From Thiodiazotropha sp040507245 (GTDB taxonomy: Bacteria; Pseudomonadota; Gammaproteobacteria; Chromatiales; Chromatiaceae), in assembly GCA_040507245.1 (NCBI GenBank), contig JBEVVH010000034.1, forward strand, positions 1-22,766: a DNA stretch of 22,766 bases, given 5' to 3'. The notes under the pieces were generated by a model, which was given only the letters and a program-made list of their open reading frames with translations, searched no databases and was not told the origin of the DNA. The position numbers were made by a program, and so were the translations under genes. Position 1 is the stretch's first letter. Each line of letters starts with the position of its first letter. Positions 1 to 6,980 of this stretch are shown here, piece by piece.

Positions 1-299
1 TCGCGTTCGGATGCGATCTTTGGATCCCCTTTGGCGCCTACGGCACGTCGGGTTTCCAGTATCGCCTCGCGACTACCGGGGACTACCAGCTTTCGCTTCG
101 CTTTCCCTGGCTGGCAGCGGGAGAGATCGTCATTGCCGAACATCTCACCCACCAGTAAGAAACGCTCGTTCAGGTGCTTCTCGCTGTAGCTGCGGAAATG
201 ATCGAAGTAGAACCAGCCGATAACCCCAAAGGCGGCAATCTCAAATCCGAGAACCAGCAGGGTGATGCGTGATATCAGGCTCAGGCGCGATGGTTTCAT
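1..299 (-). CDS. N-terminus of a membrane-anchored protein, probably a sensor (partial, runs off the left edge)
   Basis: An open frame begins with ATG at 299 and stays open to base 1. It starts MKPSRLSLISRITLLVLG, a basic N-terminus followed by one hydrophobic segment (about residues 10-30), then a polar stretch with SYSEKHLNERFLL. This looks like the start of a sensor kinase or diguanylate cyclase with a periplasmic domain, but no catalytic domain is in the window. Its ATG overlaps the stop codon of the substrate-binding protein gene (ATGA at 299-296), so the two are translationally coupled; a binding protein feeding a membrane sensor is a plausible inference. From about base 120 down to 1 the reading frame becomes very basic and unlike a sensor domain, so the gene may be interrupted there by a repeat or end differently. 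Confidence 0.5.
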   Translation of the reverse strand, partial: MKPSRLSLISRITLLVLGFEIAAFGVIGWFYFDHFRSYSEKHLNERFLLVGEMFGNDDLSRCQPGKAKRKLVVPGSREAILETRRAVGAKGDPKIASER

Positions 300-1585
300 T
301 GGGTGTAATGGGGGGGTTCCTCGAAAGACTCGAGTTGGGTCTTTGGCTCGAGGAGGTAGGCCGCTTCATCGGGGGAGATATGACCAAGAATCTCGATGCC
401 CAGTTCCGGTCGGGTGTTGCGAGGTTTCCATCGGGCGATGTAGATACTCTGTTGCAGGTGATGGCTAACAGGATTCATGTGGGCGGGATCGTCCTGCATG
501 CGTTCCGATGCGCTCGCCTGGTATTGTTCGAGTTGCCGGATGACCGCATGATTATCGGTCGTACCGGCCTTCTCAACGGACGCGAGCAGTGCCTTGGTTG
601 CCAGGTAAGCGGCATGGGTCACATCGCCCGGATAAGCGACGCGGGTGTGGCCGTAGCGGGCCCGGTAGCGATCGACGAATTCGGCGGTGCCTGGCGTATC
701 GAGGTGCCAGGCCCAGGTGGTGCCGAACAAGGGACGAGGGGTTCCGGGGGCGGGATACAGTTCCTCCCAATCCACTTCACCGACGATCCACAGCTGTTCG
801 TCCAGTACCTTGCGGTCGATATGGGAAAACAATTTGATCTGGTTTTCGCCGCTGACGCTGACGGCGACCAGGTCTGCCGGGATCGCAGCGACTTCCCGCA
901 GGATGCGATTGGGATCCGGGAAGGATTCCGGCGAGAGCACTTCACCCACCACCTGTCCGCCGAACTCCTCAATGAACGGTCGCATGGCGTCGGCGTTGCT
1001 GTGGCCGAAATTATTGTCTTCCGTGAGCAGCAGAACCCGTTTTGATTCGCTGATCGTGAGGGCATACTTGATCAGGGATCGATTGATGTTGGCGCCATGC
1101 ACATCGAACACGAACTTGGTTCGGTGGGCATTGGTCGTCGATTCGGAGGGAGCCGATGAGTTGGTGTTGATGAAGATCACCCCGTATTTCTGCGCCACCT
1201 GGGACATGCTTGCGGCCACCCCGGAACTGATGGCGCCGAGCAGGAAGGCGGGATGGGTCTGGGTGATCAGTTCCTCGGCGATGACCCGGGCCTTACCCGG
1301 ATCGAGGGTCGGGTTACGCGATACCAGGACAACCTGACGTCCCACAACCCCGCCTTTCTGATTGAATTCATCGATGGCAAGCTCGGCACCCCGGCGATCG
1401 GATTCCGCATGCAGGGAAAAGCGCCCGGTGGTTGGAGCCACGTGGGCAATGATCAGTGGTTTGGACGGGGATTCTGCGAAAACAGCAGGAAGGATGCCCG
1501 CAACCAGGCTGGCGAGTAATGCAGCGAGAAAGCTGGCTGTTCGCCAGATCATGCGGTTTTCTCTTCCGCTCAGGAAATGCGACAT
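296..1585 (-). CDS. Periplasmic substrate-binding protein, branched-chain amino acid ABC transporter type
   Basis: The 429-residue product has a signal peptide ending near AVFA and then the layout of type I periplasmic binding proteins of the LivJ/AmiC kind: IAHVAPTTGRFSLHAESDRRGAELAIDEFNQKGGVVGR at the N-terminal lobe, a SSGVAASMSQVAQKYGV stretch, and GDVTHAAYLATKALL near the C-terminus. Such proteins bind small organic ligands, usually amino acids, urea or amides, in the periplasm. No permease or ATPase gene is adjacent; instead the stop overlaps the start of a membrane protein, so it may serve ligand sensing rather than import (inference). Two starts are possible: 1585, with GGAG 8 bases upstream, or 1552, with GGAAGAG 8 bases upstream, which gives a more compact signal peptide. 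The ligand cannot be told from the sequence. Confidence 0.85.
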   Translation of the reverse strand: MSHFLSGRENRMIWRTASFLAALLASLVAGILPAVFAESPSKPLIIAHVAPTTGRFSLHAESDRRGAELAIDEFNQKGGVVGRQVVLVSRNPTLDPGKARVIAEELITQTHPAFLLGAISSGVAASMSQVAQKYGVIFINTNSSAPSESTTNAHRTKFVFDVHGANINRSLIKYALTISESKRVLLLTEDNNFGHSNADAMRPFIEEFGGQVVGEVLSPESFPDPNRILREVAAIPADLVAVSVSGENQIKLFSHIDRKVLDEQLWIVGEVDWEELYPAPGTPRPLFGTTWAWHLDTPGTAEFVDRYRARYGHTRVAYPGDVTHAAYLATKALLASVEKAGTTDNHAVIRQLEQYQASASERMQDDPAHMNPVSHHLQQSIYIARWKPRNTRPELGIEILGHISPDEAAYLLEPKTQLESFEEPPHYTQ

Positions 1586-1842
1586 GTTACTCGCTCCGGT
1601 AGGTGAACCCTCTCAACGATAGTGTATCGGTTGTGGTTTCGCGGGTTGAGCAGCATCCTCCGGACCGATCAACGGACTTTTCGGATGCGGCCGAGGGAAC
1701 ATTCATGCCGGTACCTGCCCGCTGAATCGATCTGATACCATGGCCGCACAGGGGTGAGCGTTACCCAGGGCCTGTCTACAGTCCCTTGTAACCCGTTGCA
1801 TCCGTGATACTTCATCCATCGGCCTGGAAACGGAAAACCTGA

Positions 1843-2301
1843 ATGTTTCAGCTACACCCGCAATTGAGTCAGGATTGCGCATATCTTGGGCGTTTTACCC
1901 TATGTCATGTGCTGTGGATGCGCGACGCCAACTACCCTTGGGCGATCCTGGTGCCCGACCGGGTAGCGGTTCGCGAAATCCATGAATTGAGTGCCGAGGA
2001 TCAGGCCCAGCTGATAAGGGAATCCTCTTGCCTGAGCCGAGTCCTGGCAGCCCGCTTCGAGGCGCACAAGATGAACCTGGGCGCTCTGGGTAACCTGGTG
2101 CCTCAACTGCACATCCATCATGTGGTCCGCTACCGGTCCGATCCGGCCTGGCCCGCACCGGTGTGGGGGCGGGTGCTGCCTCGAGCGTACGACTCCCAGG
2201 CGCTGGCGGAGACCCTCGCCGGGCTGCAGCAGGCGCTGCAGGGTGAAATGGGATTTCAACCCGGAGATATCGGGGCGCTGGAGCATCAGGAGGAACGCTA
2301 A
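1843..2301 (+). CDS. HIT-family (histidine triad) nucleotide hydrolase-like protein
   Basis: The 152-residue protein carries the HIT signature near residues 86-96, VPQLHIHHVVR, after a MNLGALGN loop, and the DPAWPAPVWG segment that follows it in the gammaproteobacterial HIT subfamily. HIT proteins hydrolyse or transfer nucleoside phosphates, for example diadenosine polyphosphates, in the cytoplasm; the middle histidine is the nucleophile. Here the histidines are 90, 92 and 93, so the third position of the usual H-x-H-x-H spacing is valine and an extra histidine sits beside the nucleophile. The length fits the family. It stands alone on the + strand, about 30 bases ahead of a TraB-family gene with which it may be cotranscribed. 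The true substrate is unknown. Confidence 0.85.
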   Translation: MFQLHPQLSQDCAYLGRFTLCHVLWMRDANYPWAILVPDRVAVREIHELSAEDQAQLIRESSCLSRVLAARFEAHKMNLGALGNLVPQLHIHHVVRYRSDPAWPAPVWGRVLPRAYDSQALAETLAGLQQALQGEMGFQPGDIGALEHQEER

Positions 2302-2332
2302 TCGGGTGGGACGGTTTAAGAGGGATCGTGTT

Positions 2333-3202
2333 ATGAGGCGCATGGGTGTGTGGTTACCGGCCGGGTTTGTCCTGCTGCTATTGCTTGTGTGCCGGGCGGG
2401 TATTGCGGGAGACCAGGGTCTGTTATGGCGCATCGAAGGGCAGGGTGCCCACGCCTGCCTGTTCGGTACCATGCATAGTGACGATCCCCGGGTCACGCAA
2501 CTGTCCGATGCGGTGACCCGATGCTTCAACGAGTCAGACATTCTGATGCTGGAGATGGCGCTGGATGAGCGCACGATGATCGACGTGGCCACCCGGATGA
2601 TGCTGGATCAAGACACTTCCCTGAGTGAGCAGGTCGGCTCATCTCTGGGTGCGGAGGCCTGCGGAGCCATGCAGTCCCTGGGTATTCCCCCCGAGGTGAC
2701 CGAACGGATGCAGCCCTGGGCGGTGGTCATGACACTGGGTATGCCGCAGATGGAATCCGGCCTGTTCCTGGACAAGCTTCTCTACGAGCGAGGCATTGCC
2801 GCAGGCAAAAGATTTCAGGCGTTGGAAAGCGCCGGGGAGCAACTCTCAATCTTTAACTCGTTGAGTCTGGATGAGCAGAAATCGATGCTTCGCCAGGTGT
2901 TACGGGAGTATCGGGATTACCCCGGCATGTTCGAAATGCTGACCCAGGCCTACCTGGATCAGGATCTGCAGCGCCTGATGGCCATCACCATCGCCAACCC
3001 GATGTCTTCCGATACTCAGCTTCAACAGAAGATGATGGCGCTGATGCTGGACTCGCGAAACCGGCGCATGGCCGAACGCATGTTGCCTCTGCTCGATCAG
3101 GCCCGGGTGTTCGTTGCCGTGGGTGCCCTGCATCTGGCGGGAGAAACCGGTCTCATCGCGCTGCTGCGTCAGCAGGGTTACAAGGTCAGCCGGGCTGACT
3201 GA
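2333..3202 (+). CDS. TraB/GumN-family exported protein
   Basis: The 289-residue product starts MRRMGVWLPAGFVLLLLLVC, a signal peptide, followed by LWRIEGQGAHACLFGTMHSDDPRV (conserved GT-H-S motif, residues 45-49) and ends with VAVGALHLAGETGLIALLRQQGYKV, the paired C-terminal signature of the TraB/PrgY/GumN family (PF01963). The two GT-H and GA-H-L motifs are thought to form a metal-dependent active site related to Tiki-type proteases; the substrate in bacteria is unknown. The start at 2333 is chosen because it is preceded by GAGGG about 9 bases upstream and begins the signal peptide; an in-frame extension upstream overlaps the HIT gene and has no membrane or domain logic. The gene ends 48 bases from a convergent DsrE-like gene. 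Confidence 0.85.
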   Translation: MRRMGVWLPAGFVLLLLLVCRAGIAGDQGLLWRIEGQGAHACLFGTMHSDDPRVTQLSDAVTRCFNESDILMLEMALDERTMIDVATRMMLDQDTSLSEQVGSSLGAEACGAMQSLGIPPEVTERMQPWAVVMTLGMPQMESGLFLDKLLYERGIAAGKRFQALESAGEQLSIFNSLSLDEQKSMLRQVLREYRDYPGMFEMLTQAYLDQDLQRLMAITIANPMSSDTQLQQKMMALMLDSRNRRMAERMLPLLDQARVFVAVGALHLAGETGLIALLRQQGYKVSRAD

Positions 3203-3213
3203 ACAGGCACCGT

Positions 3214-3239
3214 GTCACCGGGCCACCGTTCCCAGTGAC
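3214..3239. terminator. Possible hairpin between convergent genes
   Basis: GTCAC-c-GGG, an 8-base loop, then CCC-a-GTGAC form a 9-pair stem with one mismatch in the 48-base gap between the TraB-family gene (+) and the dsrE-like gene (-). No clear T-tract follows on either side, so termination here is only a suggestion from position and structure. Confidence 0.35.
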
Positions 3240-3250
3240 CCGGCTCCGCT

Positions 3251-3856
3251 TCAGACGAACAGATTCACATCGGCCTTCAGAGCCCGGGGCAGAAAACTGG
3301 CCGCCCCGACCCACTCCTCGATTTCGGGAATGAAAGCCTCCTTAGGGTAATCGAACAGGTCCACGGTCATCTGGCAGGCCACCAGTTTCACTTCCGCCTC
3401 CAGGCACAGGCTTCGCAGTTCCTCGATGGGGGCGACACCCTTGTCGTTCATGGTGCGGCGCATCAGCCGGGTGGCCATCCCCTCGAAACCGGGCATCAGG
3501 GTCATCAGCGAGGTGGGAAGGGGGATCTCCTTGCCCTGCAACCACCCGGGACCCGCCGGAAGTTTCATCGGCATAGCGGGATTACCGATTGGCGTGACCT
3601 TGAGATCCAGGTCCCGCTTCAGCAGGTTGAGACCGTAGAAGGTGAAGAAGATCGACACATCCCAGCCCAGGGCGCCTGCGGTTGAGGCCAGGATGAACGG
3701 GGGGTAGGCCATGTCCAGGGTGCCCTTGGTGGCGATGATGGTCATCGAAGGGGTGTGTGCGGCCTCCCGTTGGGCCATTTTTTCCTCGAAACGCTGATCG
3801 AACCAGGCATCCAGGTCCTGATCCGGCGAGGGGGTTTTGATCGCGGTCGTATTCAT
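3251..3856 (-). CDS. DsrE-family sulfur-relay protein (DsrE3-like)
   Basis: The 201-residue protein has the DsrE/DsrF fold pattern: MTIIATKGTLDMAYPPFILASTAGALGWDVSIFFTFYGLNLL in the first half and SLCLEAEVKLVACQMTVDLF in the second, with candidate sulfur-carrying Cys at 161 and another at 151. Proteins of this group pass protein-bound sulfane sulfur with TusA and rhodanese partners in sulfur-oxidising bacteria; the exact subgroup is inferred from length and the ACQMT motif. No signal peptide or membrane helix is visible, so it is cytoplasmic. The gene follows tusA by 16 bases, with a GGGAGG ribosome binding site 7 bases ahead of the ATG, and almost certainly shares its transcript. Confidence 0.85.
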   Translation of the reverse strand: MNTTAIKTPSPDQDLDAWFDQRFEEKMAQREAAHTPSMTIIATKGTLDMAYPPFILASTAGALGWDVSIFFTFYGLNLLKRDLDLKVTPIGNPAMPMKLPAGPGWLQGKEIPLPTSLMTLMPGFEGMATRLMRRTMNDKGVAPIEELRSLCLEAEVKLVACQMTVDLFDYPKEAFIPEIEEWVGAASFLPRALKADVNLFV

Positions 3857-3872
3857 GGGGTTGCCTCCCGGG

Positions 3873-4103
3873 TCAGGACTTGCGAATCCGGAAATGGAAT
3901 TCTCCGGATTCTTGTTGGCTGGAGAGTATTTCGTGGCCGGTCTGTTCGCAGAACGAACTCAGGTCCTTTACGGAGCCGGGGTCGGTCGCGGCGATCTCCA
4001 GCACCTCGCCGGAGGACAGGGCCGCCAGCGCCTTCTTGGTGCGCAGGATCGGCAGGGGACAGTTGAGGCCGCGGGCGTCCAGGGTGTGGATAGTTTCGTT
4101 CAT
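3873..4103 (-). CDS. tusA: TusA-family sulfur carrier protein
   Basis: The 76-residue protein has the TusA motif near its N-terminus, LDARGLNCPLPILRTKKAL, with the persulfide-carrying Cys15 in the CPxP motif, and the usual alternating pattern after it. TusA-like proteins accept sulfane sulfur from rhodanese or desulfurase donors and hand it to DsrE-type acceptors, either for tRNA thiolation or, when clustered with dsrE genes as here, for dissimilatory sulfur metabolism in the cytoplasm. An AAGGAG ribosome binding site lies 9 bases upstream. The gene is the first of a two-gene unit, and the 67 bases ahead of it contain a palindrome nearly identical to one in the tetR promoter, which implies repression by the neighbouring TetR protein. 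Confidence 0.92.
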   Translation of the reverse strand: MNETIHTLDARGLNCPLPILRTKKALAALSSGEVLEIAATDPGSVKDLSSFCEQTGHEILSSQQESGEFHFRIRKS

Positions 4104-4136
4104 GAAATGTCACTCCTTGCTTGTCAATGGAACAAG

Positions 4137-4152
4137 TCGACCGGTCGGTCAA
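4137..4152. promoter_or_regulatory. Candidate TetR operator upstream of tusA-dsrE
   Basis: TCGACC-GGTC-GGTCAA is an inverted repeat with 5 of 6 pairs matched and a 4-base spacer. It has the same layout as the perfect palindrome in the tetR promoter (TTGACC-N4-GGTCAA). On the - strand it reads TTGACCGACCGGTCGA and its TTGACC may double as a -35 element, although no good -10 box was found 16-18 bases beyond it. Binding by the adjacent TetR protein is inferred. Confidence 0.6.
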
Positions 4153-4170
4153 CTCTCGGGTCAAAAAAAT

Positions 4171-4779
4171 TCAATTGGTCAGGGGCAGTTCGATCCTCAG
4201 GGTTTTGATCGCCGGTCCGAGGATACGCACCACTTCCGGGTCGTTGCGGCTCTTCGCCAAAAGGATCACCCCTTCGAGATAGGCCAGCATCGCCTGGGCG
4301 GTGGCGGCAGTGTCGAGAGCAGGCATCAGTCCCATGCTCACAGCCTCTTCGAGGGTTTCGTCAAAGCGGGCGCTGGCCTTCTCGAACACCGCGTTGATCC
4401 GGGCGCGTATCACCTCGTCCCGGGTGCTGATCTCCAGGGCCAGGTTACCGAACAGGCATCCCGGCATGCGGCCTTCCAGGTCCTTGGCCGCCTTCTGCCA
4501 GTAGTAGGCCGCATCGACCAGGTAATCGAGCCGTTCCAGAGGCGGCAGATCCCTGTCGAAGGCCTCGGCGACGAAGCCGTGGGCCCAGTCATCGGCCATA
4601 TTGTCGATGACCGCCATGGCCAGATCCTGCTTGGAGGGGAAGAAATGGTAGAAGCTGCCCTTCTGCACCTGGGCGAGCTCGCAGATCTCCTTGATTCCCA
4701 CATCCGCATAGCTGCGGCCGTGAAAGAGTTCACGGGCGGTACTCAGAATACGGGTGCGGGTGTCGAGGGTCTGATTCAT
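4171..4779 (-). CDS. TetR-family transcriptional regulator
   Basis: The 202-residue protein begins MNQTLDTRTRILSTARELFHGRSYADVGIKEICELAQVQKGSFYHFFPSKQDL in outline, the N-terminal TetR helix-turn-helix (about residues 8-55, with KGSFYHFF as recognition helix), followed by an all-helical ligand-binding domain with a LDTAATAQAMLAYLEGVILLAKSRND segment like that of the AcuR/YcdC side of the family. It should be a dimeric repressor released by a small ligand. The start at 4779 gives the standard TetR N-terminus; longer frames to 4899 add non-homologous sequence. Upstream is a palindromic operator lying inside a good sigma-70 promoter, so autorepression is likely. No ribosome binding site precedes the ATG and the predicted transcription start is at or beside it, suggesting a leaderless mRNA. 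Confidence 0.9.
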   Translation of the reverse strand: MNQTLDTRTRILSTARELFHGRSYADVGIKEICELAQVQKGSFYHFFPSKQDLAMAVIDNMADDWAHGFVAEAFDRDLPPLERLDYLVDAAYYWQKAAKDLEGRMPGCLFGNLALEISTRDEVIRARINAVFEKASARFDETLEEAVSMGLMPALDTAATAQAMLAYLEGVILLAKSRNDPEVVRILGPAIKTLRIELPLTN

Positions 4780-4786
4780 GGGGTTG

Positions 4787-4814
4787 AGTATAATTGACCG
4801 GTTGGTCAAGTCAA
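4787..4814 (-). promoter_or_regulatory. Sigma-70 promoter of tetR with embedded operator
   Basis: Reading the - strand, TTGACT (4814-4809) and TATACT (4792-4787) are separated by 16 bases, a near-consensus -35/-10 pair. The perfect palindrome TTGACC-N4-GGTCAA (4794-4809) fills the spacer, so a bound dimer would block RNA polymerase. Only 7 bases separate the -10 box from the tetR ATG at 4779. Confidence 0.7.
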
Positions 4815-4997
4815 GGGTTGGTTGGTGAAATCCGGTTTCCGGACAGGGAGGGCGAGTGTATCCCTTGTTACAGAACCTGTGGGTACCTATCCCGGACAAT
4901 GCGAGGCACTGCGGTCTTGCCGAAGTGGTAAATACCCAGGGTAGTACCTGGGACGGCTGCGGTGTGTTTGCTCACCCATGACATAGAGGTCTCAATG

Positions 4998-5723
4998 ATG
5001 AATAAAACCCTATTTTCTCTTCTGCTCACTACTTTCGTGTTCCTCTTCGCATCTTCGGCTTCGGCCACCGATACGGCGGATCTGCCGGTTCTTGAACAGG
5101 CCCGCACCGCAGTGCTCATCACCGATCCTCAGAATGAATTTCTCGATCCCAAGGGTATGCTTTATCCATTGCTGGCGGATAATCTGAAAGCGCTGAACGG
5201 TATCGATAACATCGAACGGCTGATGCAGGCTGCAAAAAAATCCGGAATCCTCCTGGCGGTGGATCCCCTGGGCTATACCGCTTTGGACGGTAATTGGATT
5301 CATGCCGGCGCCCTGCAGCGTAAACTTCTGGATATGCAGGCACTGCATCGGGCGAACCTGAATGACAACAAAGGGTTCGAAGGTTCCGGAGCGGATTTCT
5401 ACACGCCCTTCAAACGTTATATCCTGGATGGAAAAACCCTCGTCGTCTCGCCGCACAAGATGTATGGGCCGGAAAGCAACGATCTGATTTATCAGCTCCG
5501 CAGCCGCGGTGTGGATACCGTGATTCTGGGCGGCATGGTGGCGAATCTGTGCGTCGACTCCCATATGCGTGCCTTGATGGAAAACGGCTTCCGGGTCTAT
5601 GTGGTGAAAGATGCCGTGGCTGCCCCGGGTGAGGAGGCCTATCAGGCTGCTTTGGTGAACTACGGCATGATTGCCAACGGTGTTTTGACCACGGATCAGG
5701 CGCTGCAGGTGCTGGTGCGTTGA
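4998..5723 (+). CDS. Exported isochorismatase-family cysteine hydrolase
   Basis: The 241-residue product opens with a signal peptide, MNKTLFSLLLTTFVFLFASS ASA, and then an isochorismatase-like domain: AVLITDPQNEFLDPKGM with catalytic Asp43, SPHKMYGPES with Lys154, and VILGGMVANLCVDSHMRAL with nucleophile Cys185, followed by GFRVYVVKDAVAAP. The D-K-C triad is complete, so it should be an active amidase or ester-type hydrolase, here acting in the periplasm, which is less common for the family. The substrate is not predictable. The start at 4998 has GAGG 8 bases upstream; the adjacent ATG at 4995 is an alternative. It is divergent from tetR, so possible coregulation cannot be excluded, though no operator copy lies next to it. 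Confidence 0.85.
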   Translation: MNKTLFSLLLTTFVFLFASSASATDTADLPVLEQARTAVLITDPQNEFLDPKGMLYPLLADNLKALNGIDNIERLMQAAKKSGILLAVDPLGYTALDGNWIHAGALQRKLLDMQALHRANLNDNKGFEGSGADFYTPFKRYILDGKTLVVSPHKMYGPESNDLIYQLRSRGVDTVILGGMVANLCVDSHMRALMENGFRVYVVKDAVAAPGEEAYQAALVNYGMIANGVLTTDQALQVLVR

Positions 5724-5764
5724 GTAGGAAAAAATCGAAGAACGATTCTTAACTCGTGATGAAA

Positions 5765-5793
5765 AAGAAGGGTTACGTTATGCAACCCTTCTT
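5765..5793. terminator. Bidirectional rho-independent terminator
   Basis: A perfect 10-bp stem, AAGAAGGGTT / AACCCTTCTT, with a 9-base loop lies between two convergent genes (ending at 5723 and 5815). The + strand continues with TTGTT and the - strand with a run of A-derived T residues (CTTTTTC), which suits termination in both directions. Confidence 0.8.
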
Positions 5794-5814
5794 GTTCCGA
5801 CTGCCTGACAGGGA

Positions 5815-6627
5815 TCAGTTGAGCGGGCAGCCCCGTTCGTTGCCATCCGCGAATTCATCCTTGAGCATCTCATAATCGTCCTTGGTACCCGGATAGGCAT
5901 CGTTGAACAGATCAATGATGGATTGCGGGGTATGTCCGTAGTTCACGCCCGTGGATGCCGCGTTCAACAGCGCCGCCACGGTATGGCGACCCAGGGCGTT
6001 GATCTTGCCGCCGCCGTTTCTCATCACCTGAAGCAGGGTCATGCCGGGAAAGGCATCCTCGAACACATCGCTGAACGGGGTGTCCGGGGTGTACATGTTC
6101 CAGGAGTCGAAGTGGTGGGGTTGTTTCCAGTAACCCGGGGTGCAGCCGTCACCGCCGTCTTCTTCCAGTTCACAGTACATGGAGCAGCCGTCCCCATTGT
6201 CGAGATTGCCATCGTCACATTGCTCGCCGGGATTGAGAATGCCGTCGCCGCAGAAGGGTTCGATGGTGCATTCCGAGGAGCAGCCGTCGCTGTCCATCAG
6301 ATTGCCGTCGTCACAGGATTCGCCGATGTCGAGCACGCCGTCACCGCAGTAGGCTTCGATGGTGCAGGAGGCGGAACAGCCGTCGAAGTTCATGTTGTTG
6401 CCATCGTCGCAGGCTTCGCCTTGGTTCAGAACGCCGTCACCGCACATAGGTTCGAGCAGGCATGCCGAGGAGCAGCCATCCCCGTCGAGTATGTTGCCGT
6501 CATCGCACTGCTCCCCCGCAGCCTGATCGGCGTATCCGTCGCCGCACTCCACGGCGAGTGCGGAACCGCCCCACAGCAGCAGGGCTGCGGTCATCGATGA
6601 GAGCAGGATGGATGTGTAGTGTCGCAT
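5815..6627 (-). CDS. Exported Cys-rich DUF4215-repeat protein with a CTPGYWK-type C-terminal domain
   Basis: The 270-residue protein has a signal peptide (cleavage likely after SALA, residue 25), then four tandem repeats at about 28-56, 62-88, 94-120 and 126-152, each of the form CGDGxxxxGExCDDGNxxxxDGCSxxC. This is the DUF4215 / Myxococcus-type cysteine-rich repeat, rich in Asp and Cys and probably calcium-binding and disulfide-bonded. A C-terminal domain follows, starting GCTPGYWKQPHHFDSW (about 161) and including GGGKINALGRHTVAALLNAAS. Such tails occur on secreted bacterial proteins, of unknown role. The start at 6627 has AGGGGAAAG upstream. It is divergent from the hydrogenase operon and shares the 353-base gap with its promoter; no functional link is proven. 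Confidence 0.82.
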   Translation of the reverse strand: MRHYTSILLSSMTAALLLWGGSALAVECGDGYADQAAGEQCDDGNILDGDGCSSACLLEPMCGDGVLNQGEACDDGNNMNFDGCSASCTIEAYCGDGVLDIGESCDDGNLMDSDGCSSECTIEPFCGDGILNPGEQCDDGNLDNGDGCSMYCELEEDGGDGCTPGYWKQPHHFDSWNMYTPDTPFSDVFEDAFPGMTLLQVMRNGGGKINALGRHTVAALLNAASTGVNYGHTPQSIIDLFNDAYPGTKDDYEMLKDEFADGNERGCPLN

Positions 6628-6815
6628 GGTTTCTTTCCCCTCATATATTTCGCTGTTCAATTGCTGTTTCGGAAAACTACCATGCCCGCTCGAGTATAAC
6701 CTCGTATTCGTTTTGGGGTTTATCCACCAGGAGTGTCCTATTGGATGACCAGGTTGATGCAAAGCGATGAATGATTGGAAAGGCAAAGGGTGTAAGGCCG
6801 GTAACCGCTTTGATT

Positions 6816-6850
6816 GGTGACTTTGCAGCTGTAATTGGATCAAAGTCGCC
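6816..6850. promoter_or_regulatory. Candidate upstream activator site of hupS
   Basis: GGTGACTTTG (6816-6825) and CAAAGTCGCC (6841-6850) form a 10-bp inverted repeat with one mismatch and a 15-base spacer, centred about 86 bases before the predicted transcription start. A third half-site CTTTGAT (6808-6814) pairs with ATCAAAG (6839-6845). Position and symmetry fit a binding site of an NtrC-type enhancer protein of the HupR/HoxA kind. The half-site resembles the one upstream of hupD. Confidence 0.55.
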
Positions 6851-6891
6851 TGATTGCCCCTAAGGTGTTGTTAATTCTATTAATTCATAAT

Positions 6892-6908
6892 TTGGCATAG
6901 CGTTTGCT
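6892..6908 (+). promoter_or_regulatory. Sigma-54 (-24/-12) promoter of hupSLEC
   Basis: TTGGCATAGCGTTTGCT matches the sigma-54 consensus (TTGGCAC, N5, TTGCT) with the obligatory GG (6894-6895) and GC (6906-6907) separated by 10 bases. Transcription should begin near 6919, leaving a leader of about 60 bases. Sigma-54 control with an NtrC-family activator is established for hup/hox operons of Rhodobacter, Bradyrhizobium and Ralstonia. Confidence 0.85.
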
Positions 6909-6939
6909 CATAGTCACATGTTCTCAACTGTGAACAGTA

Positions 6940-6960
6940 CGGACCGCCCTGACGGGTCCG
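6940..6960 (+). other. Hairpin in the hupS leader
   Basis: CGGACC / GGTCCG with a 9-base loop lies in the predicted 5' leader, 8 bases before the hupS ribosome binding site (GGAGG). It may stabilise the message or expose the binding site; no function is shown. Confidence 0.45.
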
Positions 6961-6980
6961 AGTGACTGGAGGCGATAGCC

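Noticed and set aside
6811..6845. FNR/CRP site at TTGAT...ATCAA upstream of hupS
   Set aside because: The half-sites are about 25 bases apart rather than 4, so they cannot form an FNR box; they are better read as part of the activator inverted repeats.
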